A stretch of 64,000 nt of DNA from Theropithecus gelada (GCF_003255815.1 NC_037681.1:83994846-84058845); one strand, 5' to 3'. Positions 48,561 to 61,635 are shown, numbered from the stretch's first letter. Notes: generated by a model not told the origin, from the sequence alone. A program made the numbers and translations.

Positions 48561-48904
48561 AATAGTGAATGAGACTTCCCTATTGCTCTACATCTTTACT
48601 TATTCAAATTATCAATTAAAAACAAAATAATAGCAATTGTTTTCAAAGGGATGCCCCTCTTATTTGTAATAGTTTTCAATGAAATCTGTCATCTGTATAC
48701 AGGATAAATATATAAATGTTTTACAAGCATAAAAAGAAAAGTTTATAAAAACACACATATTTACTAGTAAGTAAAAGCATTTCTTTATGCATATTTTTGG
48801 GTATGTGAAAGTTACAAATTATGTTTATATTAATAAAATCCTCCAATCCACAGAACTACTTGTCATAACAGTCAACACAATATATTAAAAACTTTATTTC
48901 ATTT

Positions 48905-49125
48905 AAAAAACAGGCAAATAGATCAATGGGACAGAATAGAAAGACCAGAAATAGACCCACACAAATATAATCAACTGATATTTGACAAAGTAGCAAAGGC
49001 AGTTCAATGGAGAAAGGATAGTCTTTTAAAGAAATAGTGCTGGAACAACTGGACATCTACATGCAAAAATGTGAATCTAAACACAGGCCTTAAGCTTTCA
49101 CAAAAAGTTGGTTCAAACTAAAGGT
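48905..49125 (+). mobile_element. Old L1M ORF2 fragment, plus strand
   Basis: GATCAATGGGACAGAATAGAAAG, CAACTGATATTTGACAAAG, AGTGCTGGAACAACTGGAC are standard L1 ORF2 text. Confidence 0.8.
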
Positions 49126-49399
49126 GTTCATCATGACCATGAACATGGTATCTCTAATCCTGGAGAGCTGTCACGGGGAGTACCACAGATTTTTAATTTC
49201 TGTAAGTCCCCACATAAAACAGACAGTTAAACTAAAGGGCAAAACCCAAAACCCATGGACAACTAGATGAAGATTAAAAGAAAGAGAACATTATATGTAG
49301 TGGTAGTATTAACATGATTATCCTGAGACTGTTAAGTGTGTACTGTGAGTCAAAGTAAGTGAGAAATTATAGGATATTCTTATTTATCCTGTGTCCCTA

Positions 49400-50745
49400 C
49401 AAACTAGGACTTTTGATACAGAAAGAAGGAGATATAAATGTAATACAGAAGAGGTTAAACTAAAAACTCTGTAGTCCTGAATCTGAGTTGTAAGTATTGG
49501 CATGGATTCATTACGAATATGTATATATATAAAATCTCCAACTCTTTCTACTGAAGAAACCTAGAAACAATGATCAACCCAAAAACAACAGCCTAATATC
49601 CCTAACACCCTGACTTGGGCGTAAAATACCATTTTCCATTAAAAAGGAAACCACATTGTCTTGGAGAACTGACTAATTCCAGGTGTGGGGCAGAAAATAT
49701 ACAAGATAAACAAGGAATATACTGTCATACCAGATAGAAAGAAGCTACCCAAGACTACTGAGGCCATACAAAAAGAACAGTCAACCTGAAGAGCCTCCCA
49801 CTGGCCTAAGATGGGACAATCTGAGCTTCCAAAGGATAACAGTTATAATTTAGGACCCCATCAAATCAAATGTATTAAAATTCATGAATTAATAATGCTA
49901 TTTTAAAAACAAACACTAACAGGGCACATTCAGAGAGTACTAAAGAATCAATTCATTATCTCAAAAACTGGTAAACAGAAAATAACCAGACATTTGTTCT
50001 GTTTATCCTATATAAGTACAACCATTGGGAAACATATAGGAGTTGAGTAGAAGTGTCTCTTTATAAAAGTATCCCAAGTAATCAATGAAAAATAAATAAT
50101 ATAATTATAATATTACCATTTTGCAACCCTAATGAATTAATGGATCTAGGCATTGAACATCGAATAGCTGCTAACATCAAAAAAGAGAAAGAACTGAGAG
50201 AAAATATGAAATTATGTGCCTCCTGACGAAAAACACACCATCTCATATAGTCTTGCCAAAACTGACTAGTAACTTGAGGAATTTTCAAATAACAGAGAAA
50301 CATATTGAACCAAACATGAATATGCAAGCAACAAAATCCAGACTGTGGGACACTACAGTTTCAACAGACAAATTTTACAGAAAAAGAAAGGATGGATGGG
50401 GGACTTGTACATTAAAAGAGATTTAAGATATACATTAAAATGTCTTAAATGGCTAATACTAAACTGTGGTTTCTGGGGATGCATACTCGGTGATAAAAGC
50501 TATATGGGTATACAAGAAAGCGATAAAAAATCATGATAGTAGTTACTTTGGGGGACAGGGAAGAGGTTAAGATCATGACAGAGCACGTAGAGGTACTTCT
50601 GGGTGCCTGCACTGTTCTATTTCCTCGCTTGGATGGTGGTTTCAAGAGTGTTTCCTTTGTAATAGCTCATTAAACTATGCATTTATTTTGTGTGGTTTTA
50701 TGTGTGCTTTATTTTATAATAAAGAGGTTTCTTTAAAAATTGCCA
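49400..50745 (+). mobile_element. Old L1M 3'UTR or HAL1-like fragment, plus strand
   Basis: Decayed text of the L1M/HAL1 3' region, clearest at 50520-50745 (GATAGTAGTTACTTTGGGGGACAGG, CTTGGATGGTGGTTTCAAGAG, CTCATTAAACTATGCATTTA) and ending with AATAAAGAGGTTTC. The left part is less certain. Confidence 0.55.
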
Positions 50746-51751
50746 TCCCTAAAGCAGAATATCTTTGTCACTGGTTGAAAGCTAACACAGTATATGCATT
50801 TTGGGGGAAGATAGGTTTCTTAAGTATTTTGTCTTTTCAGTTGGATCCATTTAAAATGCCTTCTGAATGCCTACTGTATCAAATTACATTAATAGTTGGT
50901 TACATTATTACTTTCCCATCAGTTACTGCTCCTGAAAAATCCTTGGAAAAATAGTTTTTTCTCCTTATGGGAAAATTGTTTTCATGATGTTATGTTTTAC
51001 CATATTTAAAATATGTTTATGACAGCATATTTTAAGGTTTAATAGCTCTGCTTATATATTTTTGGTTAATTTGGTAAACAAATTTAAGGACCTGTTCTGA
51101 GTAAGAGATCATGAAATTACCACCATACTCAGAAAGCATTATCAAGTCTACACATCTGAAAAGTTAAAGTACTTGCTTAGATACTAAAGTAAGGGCAGAA
51201 TAGGTTGTCATCACATGATTGATACTGGTTCACATTACTGATAAAAGTTGGTTCAAGCTAAAGGTATTTGTTGACAAATGAATTATGTGACAAAGCAAAT
51301 GAATAAGATGCTAGTTCTAGGAGGATGGTAATAGCTTTCCAAAAAGAAATATTAAAAGTATGTGGAGATTAATGAGGGACAAGATGGCCAACTAGACACA
51401 GCCAGGACGTACCTCTACCACTAAGAGAGACCAAAATATTGAGTAAGCCAAGGTACTTGGAACAGATCTTCAGAGAAAAAACACTGACATTCAATAGAGA
51501 GGGATACAGACACAAAGCTGAAGATAGAGGAAGCTAGGAACCCTGCGTGGGATTGCTGAGCACCAGGACTAGATCCTGGCCCTGAACATCTCCTAAGGAA
51601 AGGGTGTGTGAAGTGACGGCAGGGGAACGGCTCTCTCGCCGCTTACCTCTGGGATCCTAGCTACAAGAGATCCCACAACCCCCGTACACGTTTGAATTGG
51701 CAGGGGTATCTGCCCAGAGTGTAAGCAGAGACAGAGATTCAGCCAGCATGG

Positions 51752-51810
51752 AGCCCAGGGAGGCGCGCGGTGTGTGGGGGGGGGGTGCAGGGGTCGGGGG
51801 CGCGTGCGTC
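51752..51810 (+). repeat. G-rich, CpG-containing segment of L1-G 5'UTR
   Basis: GGCGCGCGGTGTG, a run of ten G, GGGGTCGGGGGCGCGTGCG. Several G runs could form a quadruplex; CpGs persist in an otherwise decayed element. Confidence 0.7.
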
Positions 51811-52869
51811 AGCTATTGCAAGTGGGGCAGCTGCAGCAAAATGTGGTCATAGGTTCTCCATTTTCCTCCAAGTAGTTCTATCCCCAATTGACCACCGAGC
51901 CAGGAGAGGACTGTCTTTCTCATAGGACTGAGGCATGACTGTTCTTCACACCTCTCTGTCCACCAGCCCCTTCCAAGGCCCCTGCTTGGCCACTCTTGCA
52001 AGATTGTGTACATAGCACAGCTTCCACTGCCCAGCCTGAGTGTTTTGCTGGTGGCCTTGGAGCACTCTGACTGCCCCAGCAGGGCCGGCACCCAAATCAG
52101 GGGCCAGAGAGCAAAGCTGCAGGCCCAGGCCCAGTCCCCCAGGGTTACAACACACAGATCAGGGGAGCCAAGCTGAGATCTGTGGCCAGCATGTAAGCGG
52201 GGGAAGAGCTCCCACTTTCAGAACACTCAGAAGAGTGAAACATGGGTATTTGTGGGCTGGTGCGGGCCTGGGGCATGCCTCCCTCCACAGGGTTATCTGG
52301 GAAGGGTATAGCCTGCCAGCCACAGCCCCTATCTAAGAAAGTCTGAGGCCTAGAACACCTAACAAAGGTATTGAGCACGTGGTGAGCGTGGTGCGAGAGG
52401 GGGATCCCCTAAGGCCCGGGAATGGATCTGGTGAGAGGGTTATCTTTCTCCTACACCACAGAGAGATGCTGCGAATGTGCTGAAACACAGGAGCCACGTG
52501 GCTAAGAACTTATCTGCCAGTCATTACTCTTAAGCGCCATCTACTGGATTGCAGCCTAAATTACACCACCAAAAATACTCCAGTATACATAGCTTGTGAA
52601 ACCGAGGGCAAGAATCTAGCCACAGATGAAGATCCTGTGCAGACGCTTGGCCTTCTGAAAGCATCCAGAAACAAAGCCTATTGACTATACTCAACTTGCA
52701 CCACAGTTAAAAGCTCAAGGTAAACAAATTATATAAAAACAAAAAGCCCCATTCAACGACAGCAAATCCAAAAAAATACCAGCCCGCTCAGATGAGAAAG
52801 GATCCGCATAAGAACTTTGGTGATTCAAAAGTCAGAGTGTCCCCTTACCTCCAAACAAGTGCACTAGCT

Positions 52870-53990
52870 CCCTAGCAATGGTTCTTTACCAGATTGAAGC
52901 GACAGAAATGGCAGACATAGAATTCAGAATCTGGGTGGCAATGAAGCTCATCAAGATTCAGCAGAAAGCTGAAACCCAACAGAACGCAGTGAATCCAGTA
53001 AAATGATTCAAGAATAGAAAGATGAAATAGCCATTTTAAGAAACAACCAAACTCAACTTCTGAAACTGAAAAATTCACTACAAGAATTTCAAAACACAGT
53101 TGGAAGCATTAACAACATAATAGACTAAACTAGGAAAGGAATCTCAGAACTCAAAGACCAGTTCTTCAAATCAACTCAATAAGACAAAAATTTTTTAAAG
53201 AATTTTTAAAAATGAGTAAAACCTCTGCAAAATATGGGATTATGTAAAGAAACCAAACCTATGACCCACTGGCATTTCTGAAAGGGAAGAAGAGAGAGTA
53301 AGCAACTTGGAAAACATATTTGAGAATATAGTCCAAGAAAACATTCCCAATCTTCCTAGAGAGACTGATATGCAAATTCAAGAAATACAGAGAACCCATG
53401 CAAGATACTATAAAAGACAACCATCCCCAAGGCACATACTCTTCAGATTGCCCAAAGTCAACCTCAAAGAAAAAATCTTAAAGGGAGCTACACAGAAGGG
53501 TCAGGTCACTTAAAAAGGGAACTACATCAGGCTAGCAGCAGACCTCTCAGCAGAAACTTAAAAGGCAAAAATGGTGGCCGGACATGGTGGCTCACGACTG
53601 TAATCCCAGCACTCTTGGGAGGCTGAGGCAGACGGATCATGAGGTCAGGGGTTCGAGACCAGCCTGGCCAATATGACGAAACCCCGTTTCTACTAAAAAA
53701 TAAAAAAATTAGATGGGCATGGTGGTGCACACCTGTGGTCCCAGCTACTCAGGAGGCTGAGGCAGGGGAATCGCTTGAACCCGGAGGCGGAGGTTGCAGT
53801 CAGCCAAGATCACACCACTGCCCTCCAAACTAGGTGAGAGAGTGAGACTCTGTCTCAAAAAAAAAAAGGGGGGCCTATTTTCAGTATCTTTAAAGAAAAG
53901 AAATTCCAACCAAGAATTTCATATCTCGCCAAACTAAGCTTCATAAGTGAAGAAGAAATAAAATCCTTTTCAAACAGATAATGCTAAAGG
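52870..53990 (+). pseudogene. L1-G ORF1, disrupted
   Basis: ORF1-type text from near the coiled coil (52960-53200) to the RNA-binding domain (53307-53513: ENIFENIVQENIPNLPRETD). Stops, indels and an Alu at 53576-53867 break it. Boundaries approximate. Confidence 0.75.
53576..53867 (+). mobile_element. Alu (AluS-like) in L1-G ORF1
   Basis: GGCCGGACATGGTGGCTCACG start, A11 tail, inserted near the ORF1 end (ORF1 text resumes CCTATTTTCAGTATC). Confidence 0.92.
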
Positions 53991-54171
53991 AATTCATTAC
54001 CAGTACACCAGTCTTACAAGTGGTCCTTAAGAGAGTGCTAAACATGGAAACAAAAGAACAATACCTGCTACCACAAAAACACAAGTAAGCACATAGCCCA
54101 CAAATACTATAAAGCAACTACACATCAAAAGCAACTACACATCATCTACAAAACAACCAGCTAATAACACA

Positions 54172-57100
54172 ATGACAGCATCAAAATCTCACATATCAGT
54201 ATTAACTTTGAATGTAAATGGTCCTGACATCCCACTTAAAAGTCATGGAGTTGCAAGTTGAATAAGACAAGGTCCAAGTGTCTATTGTCTTTAAGAGAGG
54301 CAATTCACATTTAACAACATCCACAAGCTCAAACTAAGGGATGGAGAAAGATCTATCATGCAAATAGAAATCAAAAAAGAGCAGGGGCCACTATTCTCAT
54401 CATCAGATAAAACAGACTTTAACAATAGTCGAGGATAAGGAAGGGTATTACATAATAAAAAAAGATTCAATTCAACAAGAAGATCTAACTATCCTAAGTA
54501 TATATGTACCCAACACTGGAGCACCCACATTCATAAAACAAGTTCTTCTTGACCTATGTGAAAGACTTAGCCACACAATAATAGAGAGAGACTTCAACAA
54601 CCCACTGATAGCATGTGACAGATCATCAAGGCAGAAAACTGAAAATGAAGTTCTGGACTAAATTGCGACACTTGACCAATTGGACCTGATAGACACATAA
54701 GAGAATACTCCACCCAATAACCACAGAATATACATTCTTCTCATCTGCACAAGGGACACACTCAAAAACTGACAACCTCCTTGGCCATAGAGCAAGTCTC
54801 GATAAATTTAAAAACATCAAAATCATACCAACTATACTCTTGGACTACATTGCAATAAAAATAAGAAATCAATACCAAAAGTTCTCCCAAAACCACAACA
54901 TTACATGGAAATTAAACAACTTATTCCTGAATGACTGTTGAGTAAACAATGAAATTAAGGCAGAAATTTTAAAATTCTTAAAATTAATGAAAACAGAGAC
55001 AAGACATACAAAATCTCTGGGTGAAAGGAGTGTTAAGAGGAAAATTTACCACAGTAAATGCCTACATCAAGAAGTTAGAAAGCTCTCAAATTAACAATCT
55101 AACATTGCACCTAAAGGAACTAGGAAAAAAATAACAAATGAACCCCAAAGGTAGCAGTAGAAAAGAAATAGCCAAAATCAGAGAACCAAACAAAACTGAA
55201 ACACAAAAATCCATACAAAAGATCAATGAGACCAAAAGTTGTTTTCTGAGAGAATAAACAAGATTAATAGAGTGCTAGCTAGATTAACAAAGACAGAAAG
55301 AAGATCCAAATAAGCACAATCAGAAATGACGAAGATGACATTACAACTGATTCCACAGGAATGCAAAAGATCCTTAGAGACTATTATGAACATCACCATG
55401 CACAAAACTTAGAAAATCTATAGGAAATAGATACATTCCTGGAAACACACAACCCCCCCAAGATTGAACCAGGAAGAAAGTGAAAACCTGAACAGACCAA
55501 TAATGAGTTCCGAAATTGAATCAGTAATAAAAATCCTACCAACCAAAAAGAGCCCTGGACCAGATGGATTCACAGCCGAATTCTACCAGACGTAAAAAGA
55601 AGAACTGGTACCAATCCTACTGAAACTATTCCAAAAAAAAATCGAGGAGGAGGGACTCCTCCCTAACTCATTCTACGAAGCCAGCATCATTCCGATACCA
55701 AAATCTGGCAGAGACACAACAAAAAAAGAAAACTTCAGGCCAATATCCCTGATGAACATAGATGTAAAAATATTTAACAAAACCCTAGCAAACCAAAGCC
55801 GCAGCACGTCAAAAAGTTAATTCACCACAATCAATTAGGTTTTATCCATGGGATGCAAGGTTGGTTCAACATACACAAATCAATAAATGTGATTTATCAC
55901 ATAAATAGAACTAAAGGCAAAAACCACACGATTATCTCAATAGATGCAGAAAAGGCTTCCAGTAAAATCCAACATCCTTTAACAACCCCCAACAAAATAG
56001 GTGTCGAAGGAACATACCTCAACATAATAAAAGCCATCTATTTCAAACCCACAGCCAATATCATACTGAATGAGCAAAAGTTGGGAGCATTCTCCTTGAA
56101 AACTGGGACAAGACAAGGATGCCCACTCTCACCATTCCTATTCAATATAGTACTGGAAGTCCTTGCCAGGGTAATCACGCAAGATTTTTCTACACCAATA
56201 ATGTCCAAATCAAGAATGCAATCCAATTCACAATAGCCACAAAAAGAATAAAATGCCTAGGAAGATAGCTAACTAGGGAGGTAAAAGATACCTGCAATAA
56301 GAACTACAAAATACTGTTGAAAGAAATCAGAGACAACACAAATACATGGAAAAACATTTCATGCTCAGAAATTGGAAGAATCATTCTTGTTAAAATGGCC
56401 ATAATTCCCAAAGCAACCTAGAGATGGAACAGAATAGAGAACCCAGAAAAAAAGTCACACACCTACAACCATCTTGATCTTCAACAAACTTGACAAAAAT
56501 AAGCAATGGGGAAAATACTCTCTATTCAATAAATAGTGTTAGAATAGCTGGCTATTCATGTGCAGAAGAATGAAACTGGAACTCTACCTATCAGCATAAA
56601 CAAAAATTAATTCATGATTAAATTAAATTAAACAAAAATTAATTCATTTTAAAAACTTAAATGTAAGACCTCAAACTATAAATATACGACAAGGAAACCT
56701 AGGAAAATACCCTTCTCAATATCAGTCTTAGCAAAGAATTTATGGTAAAGTCCTCAAAAGCAAATGCAAGAAAAACACAAATTAAGTGGGGCCTAATTAA
56801 ACTAAAGAGCTTCTACACAGCAAGAGAAACTATAAAAAGAGTAAACAGACAACCTACAGAATGAGAGAAAATATTTGTAAACTGTGCATCCAACAATGGT
56901 CTAATACATACTATCTATAAGGAACATAAATCAAAAAGCAAAAAACAACCTCTATAAAAAGTAGGCAAAGGAAATGAATTTCTCAAAAGACATACAAATC
57001 ACCAACAAACATATGAAAGAATGCTCATAATCACTAATTATCATAGAAATGGAAATCAAAACCAAAATGAGATACCATCTAACACCAGTTAGAATGGCTT

Positions 57101-57411
57101 TCATTAAAAAGTCAAAAAATACCAGAAATTGGTGACGCTGCAGAAAAAAAGGGATACTTACACACTGTTGGTGGGTATGTAAATTAGTCCAGCCACTGTG
57201 GAGTGCAGTCTGGAAATTTCTCAAAGAACTAAGAGTTGAACTACCATTCGACCCAGCCATCCTATTACTGGGTATACACCAAAAAGAAAATAAATCATTC
57301 TACCAAAAGGACACATGCACCTGTAAATTCATTGCAGTGCTATTCACAGTAGCAAAATCATGGAATCCACCCAGGTGCCCATCGAATGGTGGACTGTCTA
57401 AAGAAAATGTG

Positions 57412-57455
<44 letters not shown>

Positions 57456-57599
57456 CATGAAATACAATGCAGCCATAAAAAAGAACGAAAGTATGTCCTT
57501 TGCAGCAACAGGGATACAGCTGGAGGCCATTATCCTAAGTGAATTAATGCAGGGACAGAAAAGTAAACACAACAGTTCTCACTTATAAGTGGGAGCTAA
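54172..57599 (+). pseudogene. L1-G ORF2, disrupted and internally deleted
   Basis: Starts ATGACAGCATCAAAATCTC. Endonuclease then reverse transcriptase text; the longest clean piece 55853-56236 covers MQGWFNIHKSINVIYHINRT. A deletion near 56184 joins ARVITQ directly to the post-catalytic segment, removing the FADD active site; another near 56419 removes about 0.2-0.3 kb. A (CA)n expansion lies near the end. Confidence 0.85.
57413..57453 (+). repeat. (CA)20 microsatellite in L1-G
   Basis: Same L1 position as the tract at 41991-42065. Confidence 0.95.
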
Positions 57600-58030
57600 A
57601 CACTGGTTATATACACGGACATAAAGAGGGGAACAATATACAGTGGGGACTAATAGTAGAGCAGGGAGAGAGGGAGGAGGACAAAGACTAAAAACTACCT
57701 ACTGGGTACTATGCTCAGTACCTGGGTGATGGTTTCAATCAGACCCCAAACCACAGCCACCTGCAATATACCTTTGTAACAAGCCTGCACAAGTACCTCC
57801 CAATTCTAAAATAAGTTGAAAAATAAAACAAAAAGAATATGTGGAAATTCAAATGAAAACAACTACCATGTTATATGTGATAATCTACATATAGACCATT
57901 AAGATATATTAATATTTTAAATGAATTTACTGATAAAAAATTTTTTTCTGTACTATTTACTGTATATTTTTCAAAAGAAGTTTTTCTTAAACTACATAAT
58001 TCTCTCTGTTGTGTTCTTCTAATTAAGATA

Positions 58031-58336
58031 TGGACTATTGGGCTGGGCACAGTGGCTCACACCTGTAATTTCAGCACTTTGGGAGGCCAAGGCAGGCAGA
58101 TCACGAGGTCAAGAGATCGAGATCATCCTGGCCAACATGTTGAAACCCTGCCTCTACTAAAAATACAAAAATTAGCTGGCCATGGTGGTGCGTGCCTGTA
58201 GTCTCAGCTACTTGGGAGGCTGAGGCAGGATAATCACTTGAACCTGGGAGGCAGAGATTGCAGCGAGCCAAGATCTTGAGATCCAGCCTGGAGACAAAGC
58301 GAGACTCATCTTTTAAAAAAAAAAAAAAAAAAAAAA
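58031..58336 (+). mobile_element. Alu (AluS/Y-like), plus strand
   Basis: GGGCTGGGCACAGTGGCTCAC start, A20 tail. Flanks ATGGACTATTG (58020-58030) and ATGGACTGTTG (58337-58347). Confidence 0.93.
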
Positions 58337-58628
58337 TGGACTGTTGCTTAGGGTTCTGTGGTGTGAAATTAGACCAGCAGTTTTCTAATATCCATAAAAT
58401 AATTTTAAAATGTTTCTCCTCTGAAAGTCACATAATTCAGTCACAGAGAGTTTATTTCTGTGTTTCCTTTGTTTATTTTGTTTTGTTTTTAGCTGCTTGG
58501 TAAGCCAATTTTCTACTTAGAATCTACTGTTAAAACTCTCATTTGGTTCAGTATGTGGGCTTTATCCTTTTCATGGTCTGTTATGTAAAAAAGATGGCTC
58601 AGAAACATTTTTTTAAGTTTGCGTATAG

Positions 58629-58790
58629 CAGTGTTTCTCAACTTGTATGCACATGAGAATCGCCTAGGGAACCCATAAAAGATACTGATACTCCCTCTCC
58701 TCCAGAGATTCTGATGTAACTGGTCTGGGTGGGCCTCTTTTAAAAGCCCCGTAGGTGATTTTAATGTGTTGTCAAAGCTAGGAACTACTG
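58629..58790. mobile_element. MER5A-like hAT DNA element
   Basis: Terminal CAGTGTTTCTCAACTTG and the complementary GCTAGGAACTACTG end, with GAATCGCCTAGGG and GTAGGTGATTTTAATGTG as internal inverted-repeat arms. Non-autonomous hAT-Charlie type. Confidence 0.82.
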
Positions 58791-59219
58791 CTCTAGGATC
58801 CTGCCATTGTCCAAATAAAAGCTATTATCTTTTCTGATTGAACCTAGATGATAAATGTTTTTTAAAAATTCTATAGTTCAATAGATCCAATGATTAAATT
58901 TATTCTCTACAAGGCTGCTAATTTTTTAGTTTGAATTTTAGGGTTTAAGAGCATATTCTATCTTTATTCTGATGATTAGTCCAAGAAGTCCCTTGGCTGC
59001 TACTGAAAAAAAAAAAATTAAAGGAATATGCCTGAATACTACTTTAATAAACTGGTACTTTCGGTTCCTGATATTCTAAAAAAAAATTCTCTACTTCATA
59101 TTTAAAGATTATGGCTTCACACACACACAAGAAAAACAATTAGTGCCCTAGACATTTATTCTACAAGATTATACTTTTTGCATAATGAATTTCACATGAA
59201 GCTGTAAAAAAGAAATCTT

Positions 59220-59690
59220 TACAAATTTTACCAGTAGATAGAATAACTGAAAGGGCCAATTCCTAAAACAAAAGCTCTTGACAAAAAATGAATTATATAT
59301 CTTAATAAGATCAAAAGGGAGGGAATTATACAATCAGTGGTGAATAAAGAATCATGTACAAATTTGCATACAACTTTATGAAAAAATATTCAAATACATA
59401 AAATGAATAATTTTCTAGAAACACCAATTATGGAAACAAAAGAAAAAAAAACCCTTTAAAAATGGAATCAATAATGAAAAAAATCTACCCTCCTTGAAAG
59501 ACATCACACCCAGGAAATTTTACAGGTAAGTTTTACCAAACTTTCAAGTATCAATTCCTTTTGGTACTGTTGCAGAGAGGAGAAAAGGAAAAAGCTAGCC
59601 AGATTGTTCCACAGAGCTAGTAAAACTTTGATATCAACTCTAGAAAGGTTAGATAAGAAAGGATAATAAAAAAAAGTAAAACTGTGTGCC
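59220..59690 (+). mobile_element. Old L1M ORF2 fragment, plus strand
   Basis: GGAAATTTTACAGGTAAG..CCAAACTTTCAAG, ..GCTAGTAAAACTTTGATATCAAC is decayed L1 ORF2 text. Confidence 0.5.
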
Positions 59691-59794
59691 AAGCTCATAT
59701 TGAAGCACGTTGGGAAGCCTCTTCAATTTTCCCTACTTAATATCTAAGTAGAATCGACCACCACTTTTCATTGGGTCTCACTATAGCTTACACA

Positions 59795-59970
59795 TACTCT
59801 ACCCACAGCATCATTAACACTTTAATGCACTTACACATTTTCATATTTGTCTCTTACTGGCAGACACTAAGATCCTTGAAGGCAGGGATAGTTTCTTATT
59901 CATATCCCCTAGTATGAAATACAGTGCCTACCCCATGGTCATGCTCAGTAATTGCTAAATGATATGGCTA
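59795..59970 (+). mobile_element. L2 3' end, plus strand
   Basis: CCTTGAAGGCAGGGATAG, ATACAGTGCCTACCCC, CTCAGTAATTGCTAAATG is the standard L2 terminal order. Confidence 0.75.
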
Positions 59971-60194
59971 TTTCAAGTAGAAATACCATTAATGTGCACA
60001 TGCAGAGGTAGGAAATAATGAGTCAGCAAGTAAATTCATTTGACTAAGACATGGAAGGAAACAACACTGGAAAGGTAGGCCAAGGGCAATCAGGGTAGGT
60101 TTTTTAGTGCTGAAGCTGAGTTTGGTTTTAGCATCTACAGAAGAATTTTGGGCAGGCAATGTCTAAATCAGATCTGTGCTTCAGGATCCACAGA

Positions 60195-60440
60195 AGCACT
60201 TTTTAGAGCTGTAAAAGACCTAGAAGTGACCTATCTGAATTAAATCTATTGTTTTAAAAGTAAGAAAACTAAAGTCAGATAGGGTAGGTGATCTACTCAG
60301 CCACGGAACATAGAATTAGCTAGAAGCAGGCAGAAGTTTAGAGGTAGTAAACTTGATTAAGGTGACATAGTTAGTATATGGTGCAACCAACAGGCAACCC
60401 CAAGTTTGTTCAACTCCAAAGTCCATGATCTAGATGACAC
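60195..60440. mobile_element. Possible ancient SINE/L3-like remnant
   Basis: AGAGCTGTAAAAGACCTAGAAGTGACC and AAGAAAACTAAAGTCAGATAGG resemble conserved ancient repeat text; weak. Confidence 0.35.
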
Positions 60441-61439
60441 CAGGCAATGAGGTATGTAGACTATGTAATATCCTTTTAGGACAGTCCTAATTTCATATAA
60501 GGACTCATTTCAAAGAAAGGTAATTTGTAAAATATATAACTAAAAGCTAATTTAATTATTTTTACTTTTATTATAAGACACCCATTTAATTGAATTCTAA
60601 TTAGCTTAATTACATTAAGTCATTTTAACAAAGTCTTTTACTCAATGAACTTCTGAGCTCAAGATCAAGAAAATATTGGTCATGAACAGGAAGTGAGTAG
60701 GAATAGAGCACTTATTTAGCCTCATAAAATCCACACCGATACTACAAGTGATTTTAGTCACTGTAACAGAATTAGAAAAGTTCCAGAAAAAGGAAACTAA
60801 AAAATCTATAGGTGATTAAGAGGATTTTTACAGAAGACGTATATACATACATACATATATATTACACATCAAATTTTAGGACTCTTCAGTCTTAAAAAGA
60901 CAGCCTGAAAGTTTATAAAACCAGGAGAGGTAGGTAGGGATAGAGAAAACTTAAACTTATTCATCTTATCTCAAATGCTGACTCTGGGAAATACTCCTTA
61001 AAAGTCTAAAACATAATTGATTTAGAGGCAAATACAAGAACATACTATTTTACCTACATAAGAAAGTGGGGGAGAGGGAGCTTGTTTTTTAGTTATAATA
61101 CAACAAAAACAGAGAATTTTGTAACCAAAGTACTAGTACAAACTGAAAATACACATAGGTTCACATATATGAATGAATGATCAAACCATTATCATGAATT
61201 GAGAGGATACTGTCCTGACCTTATAATCTATAGCTCTCCTTAAATATCCTTGCCCCAAATGTGGTCTGGCACAACAGGGACTTACACAGTATAGGCATTT
61301 AACTAATGTTCATTAATTGACAGAGGTTTGAAGAGAGTAATTGGTAACAAAAGCTTTCACAGGCATGATATCATGAGTAAACAGTAATAATAGAACTAAT
61401 AATGATAATAACAAGAGTCATAATAGTGAACAGTGAATC

Positions 61440-61635
61440 AGGGCTTACTATATATTGATATTGCTCTAAATGCATGTATTAACTCATTTATCATCACTAA
61501 CCATATTTTTCAAATAATGAAGCTATAGCACATACAAATTAGTAACTTGGTCAAGGACAGGAAGTTACATAGTGGCAGAGCTAGCATTTGAACCTGGAAG
61601 CCTAGACTCTTAATTACTATACTATTCTAGCCAGC
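61440..61635 (-). mobile_element. MIR SINE, minus strand
   Basis: AATGAAGCTATAGCACATAC, AGTTACATAGTGGCAGAGC, ATTTGAACCTGGAAGCC follow the complementary MIR order. Ends about 190 bp from exon A's donor. Confidence 0.75.

Larger units (their letters stand above)
51371..57837 (+). mobile_element. L1-G: near-full-length old L1PA-like element with 5'UTR
   Basis: 5'UTR starts GAGGGACAAGATGGCC; ends with L1PA10-16-like 3'UTR text (GACCCCAAACCACAGCC). About 6.2 kb without its Alu. Duplication TATGTGGAGATT (about 51359-51370) and TATGTGGAAATT (from 57839). Plus strand. Confidence 0.87.

Noticed and set aside
52040..52378. 98- and 77-codon frames in GC-rich sequence
   Set aside because: They lie in the L1-G 5'UTR on opposite strands and match no protein.
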